Notes under the pieces: generated by a model | Databases searched by the model: none | What the model saw: the letters and a program-made list of their open reading frames with translations, nothing else | What the model was told of the DNA's origin: nothing | In this document: positions 35,856 to 47,756 of the stretch, one piece after another | Numbering within the stretch: position 1 is the stretch's first letter | Layout: each line of letters starts with the position of its first letter | Position numbers and translations under genes: made by a program | NCBI GenBank assembly: GCA_963573315.1 | Contig: OY752149.1 | Span: 2,170,001 to 2,234,000 of the forward strand | DNA: 64,000 nt | Reading direction: 5' to 3' | From: Entomortierella parvispora | Lineage: Eukaryota > Mortierellomycota > Mortierellomycetes > Mortierellales > Mortierellaceae

Positions 35856-36102
35856 ATTTAGCAGATAGCCTCTATAAGTAGACCTGGTCCGCAAGGATGG
35901 ATCGGCATCAGAAGATGCCGATATCTTTCCCTCCTTGCTTGACAGGTAACTCTTCCGTAGCACTATTTGATATAACTCAATACAGATCTTCTGATGCCGA
36001 TATCTTTCCCTCCTTGCTTGACAGAATACGTCGATTCTCCTGAAGATCCAAGCACTCTTGTAAATACAGCCGTACATAACAAAGCAGCGCGTTTATACGA
36101 CA
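35636..36102 (+). repeat. 3' LTR of Ty3/gypsy element
   Basis: 467 bp, the same as the 5' LTR by eye, preceded by a G6 run. It contains the final codons and stop (35853-35855) of the polyprotein. Confidence 0.95.
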
Positions 36103-36687
36103 TCTACTCATATTTTTTTTCCGATTTGACTCCGATACATCGAGAATTGGTGGCGTTCATAAATTAGTGGCAAATTAATTAAGGGTCTATCGTTTGGCCT
36201 GCCTCTGGCCCGTACACTTGCCCTTGTGGCTCGCTCTTCGCAGACCATATCCAAGGCCTCTACCCTGGTTGTCCAGGACGACCCTGTTTCGGCGGACCAT
36301 CGACTGCTGGCTTGCACACGCGGCCAAGTTCATCTATCGACATTAGAAAAAATTATCTATTTTTTGTAATATTTTACTCTCCATTATTATTATCGTAGTT
36401 GCGCGGGGATCGCGTAGACCCCGCGGCTGCGTCAGGTCGTAGATAGTTTAGTTTATTTAAACTCCACTTCTTTGGCTCGACATGGCAAATAAGATGTTGC
36501 AAAAAAAAGGGGGTCTATCGCTTGGCCGTGTTGCTGCCAAAAAACAAAAAGCTATTACAGTACCCTCGGGGGTTTTTTGCCGGAAAAAAAAAGTGATTTC
36601 ACTTATTTCGACGACTCGTCTCTCGCTAGGCTTAACAAAAAGGGCGATTACAAAGCTTTTTGCTTTATTAATAAGTTAATTTTATTA
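36103..36687. other. AT-rich intergenic with a short repeated motif
   Basis: The motif GGTCTATCG(T/C)TTGGCC occurs at about 36184 and 36511. A GC-rich palindrome-like patch (GGGGATCGCGTAGACCCCGC) lies near 36405. It could be transposon debris. No gene seen. Confidence 0.4.
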
Positions 36688-39600
36688 TCATAAAAATGGA
36701 CTTTGTGCCATAAACTTGTCTCTGATACTCAGCCTGATACGTTGGGAACGATCAACTTCCATTGTCAATGAAGCCAAAGGCGCCTTGGAATTCAGTTCCG
36801 ATAACAGGGTCCCATCCATAGCTTCGTCCGTAAATGCGAGCGGTGTGTGGCTGATATCTACGATTTGGAGCGGCACTTGGGATTCATTCTTAATGATAGG
36901 GTCTTCTTGGGGAAGGCTTTTCAGAAACTCCCTCCAATGGGCGATACTGAATGAGGACCGTCGGAAGCTTAAATAGATTAGAGTCGAAAAGTCGATACAC
37001 TCGAAAATGAGGCGCCAGCTTGCTACAATGGTGTCCAATTGCTTGAGGGTTAGATGTGTGAGACTCCTCGTAGTCGATGTCCGGGTGTTGTAGCCATGGA
37101 GGAGCAAGGCTGAAAACGTAGGTGACATGCGACCGAGTCCTTGAGAAGAAGATCGAATCTTGGCCGCCATGGTCTTGGCCCAACAGGTCAAGAGAATTGT
37201 GAGCCAATGGACGTCTCTTTTTCCGAGCTCCTCACCGAAATCCACTATGAGTTCCTTAAGATTTGGAAGTGTGTGACGATCATGGAAAAGAAAGGCAACA
37301 TCATCCACCACCTTTTCGTGCACTATGAGGTCCAGTCTAGTCAGTCTTGGTCCCAAGTGGATCAGGTACCACACCATGTGCAGTTGAGTATGGGGGTCAT
37401 TGAGGCGGGAGAGGACTAAATGGACCTGAGTTAATCCCCAGGAAGCTTTGAGGACCTCTGGGAGCATACTCCGCCAAAGGAGCCCAGGATACCCGAAGAC
37501 GCGCAATGACTGCAAGTTGGAGATTCCTCCGGACTTTTCGATCGATTTGAACCATTCGTACACGTTCAGGTTATCCGGGCATTCGCGGAGATCGACCTCT
37601 TTCATGGCCCATCCGTATTTCTCGATCAAGTGTGAGAGGCATGGGTCGTTCTTGACAGTGGTGGAGATTACAATGGAACCCTTTTCCATAAACTGCACGG
37701 TTATGCTTTCCTTGGCCTTCGTTACAATCAATGACTGCAATTTTAGCTGATCTTGCATCCTCCTCGAGTACAGACCCTTTTTGAGTGCAACGACTTCATC
37801 CATGAGATCGAAAATTGTGCTCAATCCCATATCTGTCCTGTTTACGACCAATTCTTTCATATGAGGACAAGCCTTGAGACATCCTATGACCAGGGTATTG
37901 TCATATTCATCCAGATGTAGTTGCTGCAGCTCTGTGCACTACTCGATTGTAGAGAGTAGGTACTTTCTACTATACTGCTGGTCCTTGATATTGGAAAGGT
38001 GTAAGACGCGGAGGCTAGGCATACGCGGACCGGTGGCTGGATTGCTAATACGGCTGAAGAGATACGAGAAGTTCCGAAAATGGGCCATCCGTAGGTCTTT
38101 CTTTGAAAGGAGCTGAATCAAAGGATCGTATCGCTTGAAGCGGTTGAAGATTTCCGAGGAAGGGCCTCCTTTCACAAAAGACCCATCAACGGTAAGGGAC
38201 ACGACTGAAGACTGGCAAATGCAATCCTTGAAGGCATGGAAATCGTCAATGGATGGATCCCATTCTAAAGTCACAATTAATTCATTGGCGCAGTGGACTT
38301 GAAGGAGAGCACTGTAGAATGCTTCCGCTTGGTTCTTGCTCCTAAGACTGATGACGATTCGCCCTTGATGCTCATCGTAACTACCGCCATTCCTCTCAAG
38401 AACCTTTTTCAGTAGAACTTGAGCTTCATCACGGTATTTTTGTTTAAAATGAGTCTTGCACACCCATTTGACATGTCCTTCTTTAGTGACACTCCTATAC
38501 AGGTTTCCAAGGCTTTGTTCCTTGTCCTTGATTACAAGAAATTGTTCCAACTGTCTAAGCTCGGCGCCTTCCACGAGGATAGCATTTTCAGAATGCCCAT
38601 TGGATGTTGCGGGGTCATAATCGTCCAGATTTTTGTCCAATTCCTCGAGGTAGCTGATGGTGCTGGTGACCATAGAACCGATATTCTCCTTGGTGTAAAA
38701 GTCGGTTCCATCCTTCAAGAACTTTAAACCTCTCTCGACTACTTTGAGTTGTTCGGCCAAACCAGAACTTGCCAAATGGGGAACCACGACCGAGGCCACT
38801 CGAGTACCCATGTGAATGGTTCTCAGAATGGTCAAGATATGAGGGCCGAGTTTCTTGAATAAATCCGTGGGACGTTCAATGTCATAACCAGGATGGTTGG
38901 CTAGATGGACCATGTCAGTGTCTGGGTTTCCATGCGGTGTCGTATGCTGGCCGCATTCGCAAAAGAAATAGAGTCGGAATTGATTCGAGAAGGGTTTCAG
39001 GACTTTGTCTTTCAGAGTCGACTTCCTTGGCAGAACAATGAAGAGCCTTGGAATGGGATTTTCGTGCAGTTCGTAGTTCTGTGATAAAAGTGCTCGATTG
39101 TGACTTTCGATGACGTCCAGTTTATCATGCGTCTTTTGATGCATCGTGAGCAGAGTCTGTTCCACCTCGTTAACCCTTTTCAAGAGCAGCATACCCAGGT
39201 TTAGTAACGCACGGCTCTGGGAAGTATTGAGTCGCTCCAACTCATTTTTGAGCTCCTGCACAATCCTGATCATATTCTCCTCGATGTTTCTGGCCTCCGC
39301 ATCTTGACCAGAAAAGACAGCTAGTTGGTAGGTGCTTCGAAGTTCGTAGAAGCTGGCTATGATACGTTCTGTGCTGGGGCTGATGGCGCCTGCACTGGAG
39401 CCTGTGCGTGTACGTACACGACGGAGAACGACCTCTGGAAGGGGTGGTCTTTTTTCAATGCCTTCGCCTCTACCTCCCATTCCGAATCTGGAGAAGTGTG
39501 ATGCATAGCTTGAACATGAGCAACACTAGTCGATATGGCTACGAGGTCCTCATCGATGGTCATTCTTCGGTCGGTCAAGAGATTCGCTACTGCTTTGTCA

Positions 39601-40194
39601 AGTTCCTGAGCGATAGTGGTGCCTGAAAGGTTGAGATCGTCTTCTAAGCGGTAATCCACGATGGAAATGGGTATAGAAATCGTTTTTCGAGCGGCTGTCG
39701 TCAAGTGGGGTGGCAGAGACGGGCCATCGGAGGAGATTACTATATCCAATGTCGTATTTGGATGGTATGCAATCCTGAGAGGATCGATACTGTTGAGAGC
39801 AGACGAACGCAACCGAACACAAACGAACAACATAATAAAATGAAAGAGCCATGAATGGGAACAATGTTTAGTGAGCAGTCCTCCTGATCGTTCTTCAAAG
39901 GATGAATAGAGACTCTGTTTGCTTATCAGTTTACCTCTCATTTTTATCATTGATCAAGAATGGCACAAGGGAGGGCACTCCGGAAGGGTCCTCAGTATAA
40001 AGCGCACCTCGGGCACCTTGAAAGGCGCGCTCGACCTCATTCCAGGGCACGTACAGCTGTCCAGTAGTGTTGTCCTCTTCCACCAGGATGTTGATGCTTG
40101 GGTAACCTTTGGAGCTCGAGTCCTTAGGAGCGTCCGGCCGGTGTTGGGGTGCCAGACGAAAAGACTGCAGGAAGCGTCCAACAGGCCTTGTCAT
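36688..40194 (-). CDS. large leucine-rich-repeat-like protein interrupted by one TAG
   Basis: Exons 39935-40194, 39418-39789 and 36688-39352 (minus) join in phase into 1,099 codons. One in-frame TAG at 37939-37941 (codon 682) divides it, and coding continues without shift on both sides (LLSTIE, TAG, CTELQQLHLDEYDN). The N-terminus is soluble (LYVPWNEVERAFQGARGA). A helical region follows (EENMIRIVQELKNELERL), then a conserved-looking block (RLFIVLPRKSTLKDKV, RLYFFCECGQHTTPHG, HLANHPGYDIERPTDL). The C-terminal half has irregular LRR/RNI-type repeats (SLRVLHLSN, LTRLDLIVH, LTHLTLKQLD). Intron 2 (65 bp, GTACGT to AGCCAG) is inferred. It could be a fresh pseudogene, a readthrough gene or a sequence error. 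Function unknown. Confidence 0.65.
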
Positions 40195-40850
40195 GTTGGT
40201 ACCCAGGGGATGAGGAGTTAGGGGTGTTATCTGGGAAACGGTAGAATGGGAATAGTGGGAAGTGTGTGAAGGCGAGATTGTTGGGATGGAATCAAATCAC
40301 AGACGGGTGGAAGGAGGTTGGTAAAATCGAGCGAAGGAACGAATGCGGGGAGAGGTGAGGAAGAAGCAAAATCAACAAGAGAAGGAAATGGAAAAAAACA
40401 ACGAGGAAATTTACTGAAAGACATAGAAACCAACCATGGCATTCGAGAAAATGGGCGAAGGACTTGGTTAGGTGACACAGAGTCAACCGGCAGCACTTTA
40501 ATGCTCGGGCTGTTCTGGTCAAGGACTCTAAATGTCCACATACCTCACTTTTCCATTTTCGATCATGCTCGCACAAAGAAATTTCAAGGGAACCGAGGAT
40601 AAATTCAAGGGTGTAGTAGGACAAAAGATCCTTCGACGTCGGGTCTTCCTATCATACTGTCATCCCGAGGGTTTTGACCTGAACTTTGGTTTTTTTGGCC
40701 GGCGATTGTGGCGATTGCTCTGTCAAAGTTCAGCTCAAAAACTTCGGGTTGACAGCACATTGCAATAATAGTTCGAGAGGAACATTTTATTCGGATAGTT
40801 GGTATTTGAGCAGGAAATGGCACGAGACTATCATCGTTGCTCCATATACT
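40195..40850. other. intergenic, no gene seen
   Basis: Promoter side of the LRR-like gene. Overlapping short ORFs on both strands, no motif. Confidence 0.4.
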
Positions 40851-40930
40851 GTGCCCGATGGACAATCAGCTCACCTTCGAATTCATTCAGGAACGCGGAG
40901 AGGTGGACGTTAATGACGATCCGGAAGGGA

Positions 40931-41196
40931 TCCTGTTCAGGGCGTCATTAGAAAGAGAGGAACGCCCGAACAAATCCAAGCCGACAAGGACAAGAGACTT
41001 CCCAACGTCTTCCAGGCTCTTGTGAAGAACGAGTTCTCTTTACGGACAGCTTTCTACTCACTGCTATTAGCTTTTTTCTTGTTTTTATCTGGTTTATTTG
41101 GGTCAGTGTTTAAAAGATCCAGTGCTCCTGCAGCTTCCGACGGCGTTACTACGATCAGAATTTTGGAACAACTAGCACTACAAGGTTGGTACTGAA
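40931..41196 (+). CDS. possible terminal exon of a small membrane protein
   Basis: After an acceptor-like CTGTTCAG a frame opens with GVIRKRGTPEQIQADKDK, then a hydrophobic helix (FYSLLLAFFLFLSGLFG) and a short tail ending at TGA 41194-41196. Composition suggests real coding with one membrane segment. The upstream exon is not found; an ATG at 40858 leads into a different frame. Family unknown. Confidence 0.3.
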
Positions 41197-41768
41197 AGGT
41201 GGTGACAAAGAAAGTAAAAAAAAAATGCTAGGTGTGAGGGAGTCGAGGGGCCTGAGTTGGGGTCAGTTGGTGACTCTCGGCTGCGTTTGTCCTTTACTTG
41301 GCGCCGATACTCGTTCTGGTGAACAGGTCTGTTGACCGCAAGGTCAATGGCCAGAAGGTGAGGGCACGCGCCCAGTTTGGGATAAATCACCTGGATTGCA
41401 GTAGCTTGCTTGAAGTCATGGTGCCTGGTACCGAAGAGGGAGAGCTCATCAAGAGGACACTGCCTCTCTCTAGACCACAGCGCACAGAAGCAGGATATAA
41501 TACGTAGAGGGTGTAAGGTTTCGGAAAGCAACAGTGGCCGCACACTTGATTATCTGGTATCACCACAAGATTGCGACTGATTATTACTGTCGGTAAATTC
41601 CACAGTCACAGTCCGTGGGCGATCGTCTTTTTAAAGGCATGCATGTCCGAGTTTCCGAACTCTTCTTCACTCTCGCTGCCCTCCCTCCCCTCTCCCTCAA
41701 CTCGACTCTTCGTCAGAACAGGACCAAAGTCCGACTCTGGACGATAGCTCTTCCTCTTCACTTTCAAA
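41197..41768. promoter_or_regulatory. aconitase upstream region
   Basis: No gene supported. Pyrimidine-rich stretch at 41665-41765 directly before the aconitase ATG. Confidence 0.4.
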
Positions 41769-44700
41769 ATGTCCTTCCTCAAGGTACCAGAATCAACCCG
41801 CCTCTCTTGCTGTTGCCATGGATCCAGTTACATGCGTCGCTTTACCGTGTTTTCTAATCATACGCCTTGCCTCTCCTCGACACTCTGACGGAAAAATCAT
41901 AACCGAAAAGCCATTAGCACGTACATCAAGTAGATGGGCTAGTTCATCCCCGCGGGTGCTTTTGTCCAGATCTCTTGCCTCCACAGCATCTACAACACCC
42001 ACCAAGAACTGCACTCGAATCACACCGCCATATGCAAAGTTGGTTTCAAATCTGGACAAGGTCAAGCGGGTTCTCGATCACCGCCCCTTGACGCTTTCCG
42101 AGAAGATCCTCTACTCTCATCTCACAGAACCAGAAGAGGTCAAGCCCGTGCGAGGACAAACCTATCTGAAGCTGTCGCCAGGTACCTTTTTTTTTTTTTT
42201 TTTTTTTTTTTTGATGATTTGTGACTCCCTTTTTTATTCCTAAAGGGATATCGCGTTCAGAAAGAGCAGATCGCCTTTGGCCCAATCGCATCGGATCCCA
42301 TCTCGATATGATTACAAGGAACCACAGATTGAATCGATCCACTCATCTTTCTTTGCAAATCGTTCTTTATGTCATGTCGCTTCATCGATAGATCGTGTTG
42401 CTATGCAAGGTAAGAAACTGGATACTTTTGGCGAATAGGGGCGCTCCCTCTCTTTGATGGCACATTCCTCTGGTTACCCTGAGCTGACTCTAACGAATCC
42501 TATCTTACAACTCTCCCCCCTCCCTCTCTCATATTTTCAGATGCATCCGCACAGATGGCTATTTTGCAGTTCATGCTCGCAGGCATGCCCACAACCGCCG
42601 TTCCTACCTCTATTCACTGTGATCACTTGATTGTGGGCCACAAGGGAGCAGATCAGGATCTGGTAAACTCTATTGAAAACAACAAGGAGATCTTCAACTT
42701 TTTGCAGAGTGCAGCCGAGAAATATGGCATGTCCTTCTGGAAGCCAGGCAGTGGTATCATTCATCAGATCGTGCTTGAAAACTATGCTGCTCCCGGCTTG
42801 TTGATGCTCGGTACAGATAGTCATACGCCCAACGCCGGCGGATTGGGTTCCATTGCCATTGGTGTAGGTGGCGCTGATGCCGTCGATGCTATGGCCAATA
42901 TTCCATGGGAATTGAAGGCTCCAGAGGTCATTGGAATCAAGCTCACCGGAAAGCTGAATGGTTGGACTTCACCCAAGGATGTTATCTTGCACATTGCTGG
43001 AAAACTGACTGTTCGCGTAAGTGGATCAGTTGAAAAGGGTACATGGCCCACAATAGTGGTAGAGTATGTGATTCGTGTTCTCACCCACCAACTTTTGTGA
43101 CCTTGACACAGGGCGGAACGGGCCACATTATCGAATACTTTGGGCCAGGTATTGAGACGCTCTCGTGCACAGGTATGGGTACCATCTGCAACATGGGAGC
43201 TGAAGTCGGTGCCACCACTTCGTTGTTCCCTTTTGTCCCCAGTATGGCCTCTTACCTTCACGCAACCGGTCGAGGACCCGTTGCAGAGGCTGCACGCCAA
43301 CACGCACAGTTCTTGCAAGCAGACGCAGGCGCTGTCTATGACAAGGTCATTGAAGTGAACTTGTCCACATTGGAGCCCCATATCAACGGACCTTTTACAC
43401 CTGATCTGGCGACACCCCTTTCCAAGTTTGCAGATGTGGTCCGCCAGAATGGCTGGAAGGATGAAGTTAAGGTTGGACTGATTGGAAGCTGCACCAACAG
43501 CAGTTACGAGGATATGGACAGAGTCACCAGTTTAGCCAAGCAAGCTGTTGAGAAGGGTATCAAGTCCAAGGCTGGGTTCTTCATTACCCCTGGATCGGAG
43601 CAGATCAGGGCTACCATTGAGCGCGATGGACAGACGGGCGTTCTGGAGCAGGTCGGAGGTGTTGTCCTTGCTAATGCATGCGGGCCATGTATTGGACAGG
43701 TAAGCCGTGTTTTCCTTTCTTTCTATTGACTGTGAAAAGGTTGTTTTCTTGAGGCAGCATGCTAATCTTTTTCTACGACTGTATCAGTGGACTCGCGATG
43801 ATTTGAACGACAAGGAAGAGAACGCTATCCTGACTTCGTTCAACCGAAACTTTAAGAACCGCAACGACGGCAATGCCACTACCATGAACTTTTTGACTTC
43901 GCCAGAGGTAATGGACCTCCTCTCCAAAAAAACTTTTTTTTGTACTTTTTCGCTCTGTACACGAAACGCGCAAGCAATTGGCTGACCTTGCTCTCTTCCT
44001 CCATTGGAATAGTTGGTAACTGCCATGTCCCTCTCTGGAAAGCTCACTTTCAACCCAATGACCGATCCCCTTGTTGACGCGTCCGGGAACGAGTTCATGT
44101 TGCAACCTCCTTATGGTGACAATCTCCCTCTCAGCGGTTTCATTCCTGGCAACCTGACTTATACACCTCCTGATGTCAGTGTGCCCAATGGTGCTATTGA
44201 AATCAATGTGGATCCAAAGTCAAGTCGACTCCAGGTCTTGGAACCCTTTGGACCCGGACCTGAAGGAGAGTTTGAGGATCTGCAAGTGATGCTCAAGGTC
44301 AAGGGCAAGTGCACGACAGATCACATCAGTGCTGCAGGTCCTTGGTTAAAGTACAAGGGTCATTTGGAGAACATTGCTCACAACACCTTGAACGGCGCCT
44401 TGAACGCAGACAATGAAAAGGTCAACGTTGTCAAGAACGTCTTTACTGGCGAAGAGGGCGCCATCCACGACGTCGGACGTGATTACCAAAAGCTCGGAAA
44501 GCCATGGATCGTCGTTACTGATGTAAGTTCAAGTTTTAAGAAAAAAACAAAAAAAAAAAACTGTTCCTAGTCATCTGTTATTGACACTGCCAATTTTTAC
44601 TGTTTCTTCCAGCACAACTATGGCGAGGGATCGGCTCGTGAGCATGCGGCTCTTCAGATGCGTTATCTCGGCTGCCCTCTTATTCTGGCCAGATCCTTTG

Positions 44701-44993
44701 CCCGTATTCATCAGACAAACTTGAAGAAGCAAGGCGTCTTGCCACTGACATTTGCAGACCCAGCAGATTGGGACCGGATGCACGGAGGGGATGTGATCGA
44801 GTCCACGGTCGGTGTAGCAGATCTGGTCGCTGGACGACCTGGCAAGAACGATACTCCAGAAGGAGGTGAGATCACGCTCAAGGTCCGTCGTCCTGACGGT
44901 GAACGGTACGAGATCAAGGCCTTGCATACCATGAGCAAAGATCAGGTTGAATGGTTTAGGAAGGGAAGTGCTTTGAACGCAGCACGCGGATAA
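41769..44993 (+). CDS. ACO1: mitochondrial aconitate hydratase
   Basis: TCA-cycle [4Fe-4S] enzyme converting citrate to isocitrate. Eight exons: 41769-41783, 41911-42181, 42392-42409, 42541-43016, 43112-43699, 43788-43907, 44013-44522, 44613-44993. They total 2379 bp and encode 792 residues. The N-terminus is Arg/Ser-rich without acidic residues ([19 protein letters not shown]), a mitochondrial presequence. Cluster ligands are Cys387 (GSCTNSS), Cys450 and Cys453 (ACGPCIG), with the same 63 and 3 spacing as pig aconitase. Other motifs: [48 protein letters not shown]. Exon 3 is an 18-bp microexon (DRVAMQD) and exon 1 has 15 bp. The acceptor of exon 2 (CCGAAAAG) is the least certain boundary. 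The 3' end faces the PPR gene, 97 bp away. Confidence 0.95.
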
Positions 44994-45090
44994 AGTAAAA
45001 TAAAAAAATTGCATTATTATTGGTCATTGAAGAGGCTATTTATGATAAAATTACATGGTGATAATAGAATAGAGAGACAGAGGCAGAGAA

Positions 45091-47756
45091 TTACAAGCTA
45101 GCAACCTTCATTCCTGTATTGCTGCCAGCATGAGATCCTGAGGACGATGACGAGGGCAAGGCGGCCTGGATAGTCTCCTCCACAGGTCTCACAACCAGTT
45201 CTGGGTATTGTTGACTCTTCATCTTTGCCAACGTGGCCAGGGCCTTGTCCAGCAGGCCGTTCTCGAGGTAAGCAGAGACCATACTATGGTAGCTAGAAGG
45301 CTCCTTCACGATGACACCGGGGGTCTTGGCGGAATAAGGGTCCATCATCGAATTAAAGACAGTCTCTGCAGACTTGATGTCTCCAGCAAGACCAAATCCA
45401 CGAATCATGGTATTTTCAATATAGGTGTTGGATGGCTGACCCTTGGACTGGAGTTCATCCCGGAGTTCGATCGCTCGCCTCAAGTTTCCATTGGTAATAT
45501 AGCCCTCAATCAATGCCTGATATGCTGGCCCACGAGGGGTGATGCCCTGTGCAAGCATTTCCTGGAAAACCTTTTCGGCAGTGGCGACATCTCTGTGCTC
45601 CACTCCATAAGCATGGATCAAAGCTCCAAACTGTGGTTCATCTGCTCGGACAGGCCCTTTCTTCATGGAACGAAGGAGTCGGTTCGCTTCCGCCATATCA
45701 TATGGCTTGATGCAGGCAAAGGCCTCAATCAGAATCGTGTACGTGTGCTCTGTTGGGAGGAGTCCACGCTGGAGCATATCGTCGTAGTATTCCAAGGCGG
45801 TGGCACGGTTCTTCTTTTGGCGGACATAGAACTGGATCATGGCGTTGTGAGGACCTTGACGTGGGTGATATCCGGGAAGGCCGACCATCTCTGTGAACAA
45901 GTTGCGCGCCATATCCTCATTGCCAACACGAGTGCAGGCACTGATGAGGGTTCCATATGTGATCACGTTGGGACGGATCTTTTGTGTGATCATGTCTTCG
46001 TAGACTTCAAGCACCCGCTCAATCTTGCGTCCTCTCGACAACTTGCCAATAACAACATTGTAGAAAAAGATGTTGGGCTTGATGTTGTGACGCTTGACCT
46101 CCTCGAGAATCTTTAGGGCATCCAAAGCTTCATCCACGGCTCCAGTAGTCGTCGCAAGCAACAGCGCAGCGTATCCAGAGGCGTCCGGGAACTGTCCGAG
46201 TTTCACAATGTCATCATAGTTCTTTTTGGCGCTGGCCATGTCGCCGATTGTAGCATTGGCAATGAGCATCGAGTTGAAGACCTCGTACTCTGCCGCGCGG
46301 CGATGGGTCTTGTCTTTGATGGCGCTCAATGAAAGTTCAGCAATATGGAAGAGCTCCTGATAGTTTCCTGGCACCTTCTTTTCACGCTTAGAGCAAGCAT
46401 AAATGATTTCAGCAATGGCTTGAGGAGCCGGTGTTAGGTGCTGCTTTGTCATTCGGGTGAGTTCTTCCAGCGCCACTGTCACGTATCCTGACCGGCAAGC
46501 GCGAATGATTGCTTCCGAAGGGTCGCCCTTTCGCAACATGACTTGGGCGTTGCTGTTTTTGTTACGACGACGCTGGTCATTGGGGGGCTGGTCCCCACGA
46601 TGAGAAGTTTGCGCATGCTGAGGAATAGTGGGTGTGAATCCTGGGTAGATCTCCTGCACAGCCGTATCCCAGGCGAGTTGTCCAGAGTAGTCGCCTAGTT
46701 TGCTGAAGGAAACAGAGACTTCGGAGCAGATCTTTTGACTGGGCACAATATCCATCTCCTTCGAATCCAACAAGATCTCGATGAGCTGTTTATAGCGAGC
46801 GCTGGTCTTTTCCATGGACGCCTGCAAGGTGAGCAGCATTTCAACATCTGCATTGCCGATAAACTCTTTGATGCCAGCGAGACCTGAGGTCGACTTTAAC
46901 TGGCGATAGCTTCTCAATGTGCCGTCGGCGAATCCTGACGTGGCCAAGAGACGATGTCTAGTAGGGATAAAGGATATCATGTTTTTTAGTTTTAGTTCCC
47001 CAACCGAGAACACAAAGCAAAACAAAGCAGGCACAGGCTGATATACCTCTGCAATAGCCGAGCAAGCGAGATTGACTGCGCAAAGTCTTTGCTGTAGTTG
47101 ACGATGTCCTTTGCCAAGGTGGTGTAGGTGATTTTGTGGTTTGCAGACAGGTTCCTGCCCAGGTTCCTGTGACAGTCCATCAGCATGGATAGGGCCCTTT
47201 CTGCATCCTTGGGGCTGTTTTGGACCAGGAGTTGTGCGACAATCTCGGACGTCAATGCAGACTCTGCATACTGCCCGCGCTGCAGCATTTCCTGGAGAAG
47301 TGGGAACAGGTTACGACCATCCTGGCCCTGGATAGAGGCGAGAGCGTCCTTGGCCTGTGCACTGCCCCTTGGCACCATCAGGTTCGGCTCCCTGTCCTGA
47401 TGGTGTGATTGCTGCTGCGGCTGTTTTCCAGCAGAGGATGGTGGCTGCTGAAAGTTGAGAGTGGAGGCAATGGAGCTCTTGAAGCGCTGGGGGTTGTTTG
47501 CGCCGCGAGTGGAGCTGAAGGTGGAGGTGCCATGGACGAGGGGAGAGCCATTTGGGCTGTTATTGTTGTTGTTGTTGCTGGCCTGAGAGGAGGAGAAGGA
47601 GCGGACGGGGTTTGCAGGGGTATTGGCGCTGACGGGCTGGGCAGAGCGTTGCGAGAGAGTGAGGACCGAGTTTTTGGAGTTTGAGAGAGGAAGGAGCTGC
47701 TTGGAGACATTTTGGCGGGCAATGTTGCCGAGCAGGGCAGTAGTCTTGAGGTGCAT
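45091..47756 (-). CDS. pentatricopeptide repeat (PPR) protein, probably mitochondrial
   Basis: Exons 47047-47756 and 45091-46957 (minus) join in phase to 858 residues. The N-terminal about 100 residues are basic, Ser/Asn/Gln-rich and nearly free of acidic residues, consistent with a mitochondrial presequence. From about residue 440 there are at least eight PPR-type 35-residue helical pairs with typical endings (NVVIGKLSRGRKIERVLEVY, ITYGTLISACTRVGNEDMA, HTYTILIEAFACI, PAYQALIEGYITNGNLRRA). PPR proteins bind organelle RNA to control processing, stability or translation; the target here is unknown. The C-terminus is Ser-rich. Its start lies about 1 kb from the divergent kinectin-like gene. Confidence 0.88.

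Larger units (their letters stand above)
30307..36102 (+). mobile_element. complete Ty3/gypsy LTR retrotransposon
   Basis: A 5.8-kb element with identical 467-bp LTRs, target duplication, a possible primer-binding site right after the 5' LTR (TGGTAGC at about 30778) and a G-run polypurine tract before the 3' LTR (about 30-35 of 35600s). One uninterrupted gag-pol frame has the domain order Gag, protease, RT, RNase H, integrase, typical of Ty3/Metaviridae. No chromodomain is seen after the integrase. Insertion is directly upstream of a tRNA gene. Confidence 0.95.

Noticed and set aside
36482-36679. Short lysine-rich plus-strand frame after the retroelement
   Set aside because: It is in AT-rich debris, has homopolymer-driven Lys codons and no splice or family support.
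41178-41543. 121-codon minus-strand frame upstream of aconitase
   Set aside because: It lacks motif or signal and ends in homopolymer-derived Phe codons; judged chance.
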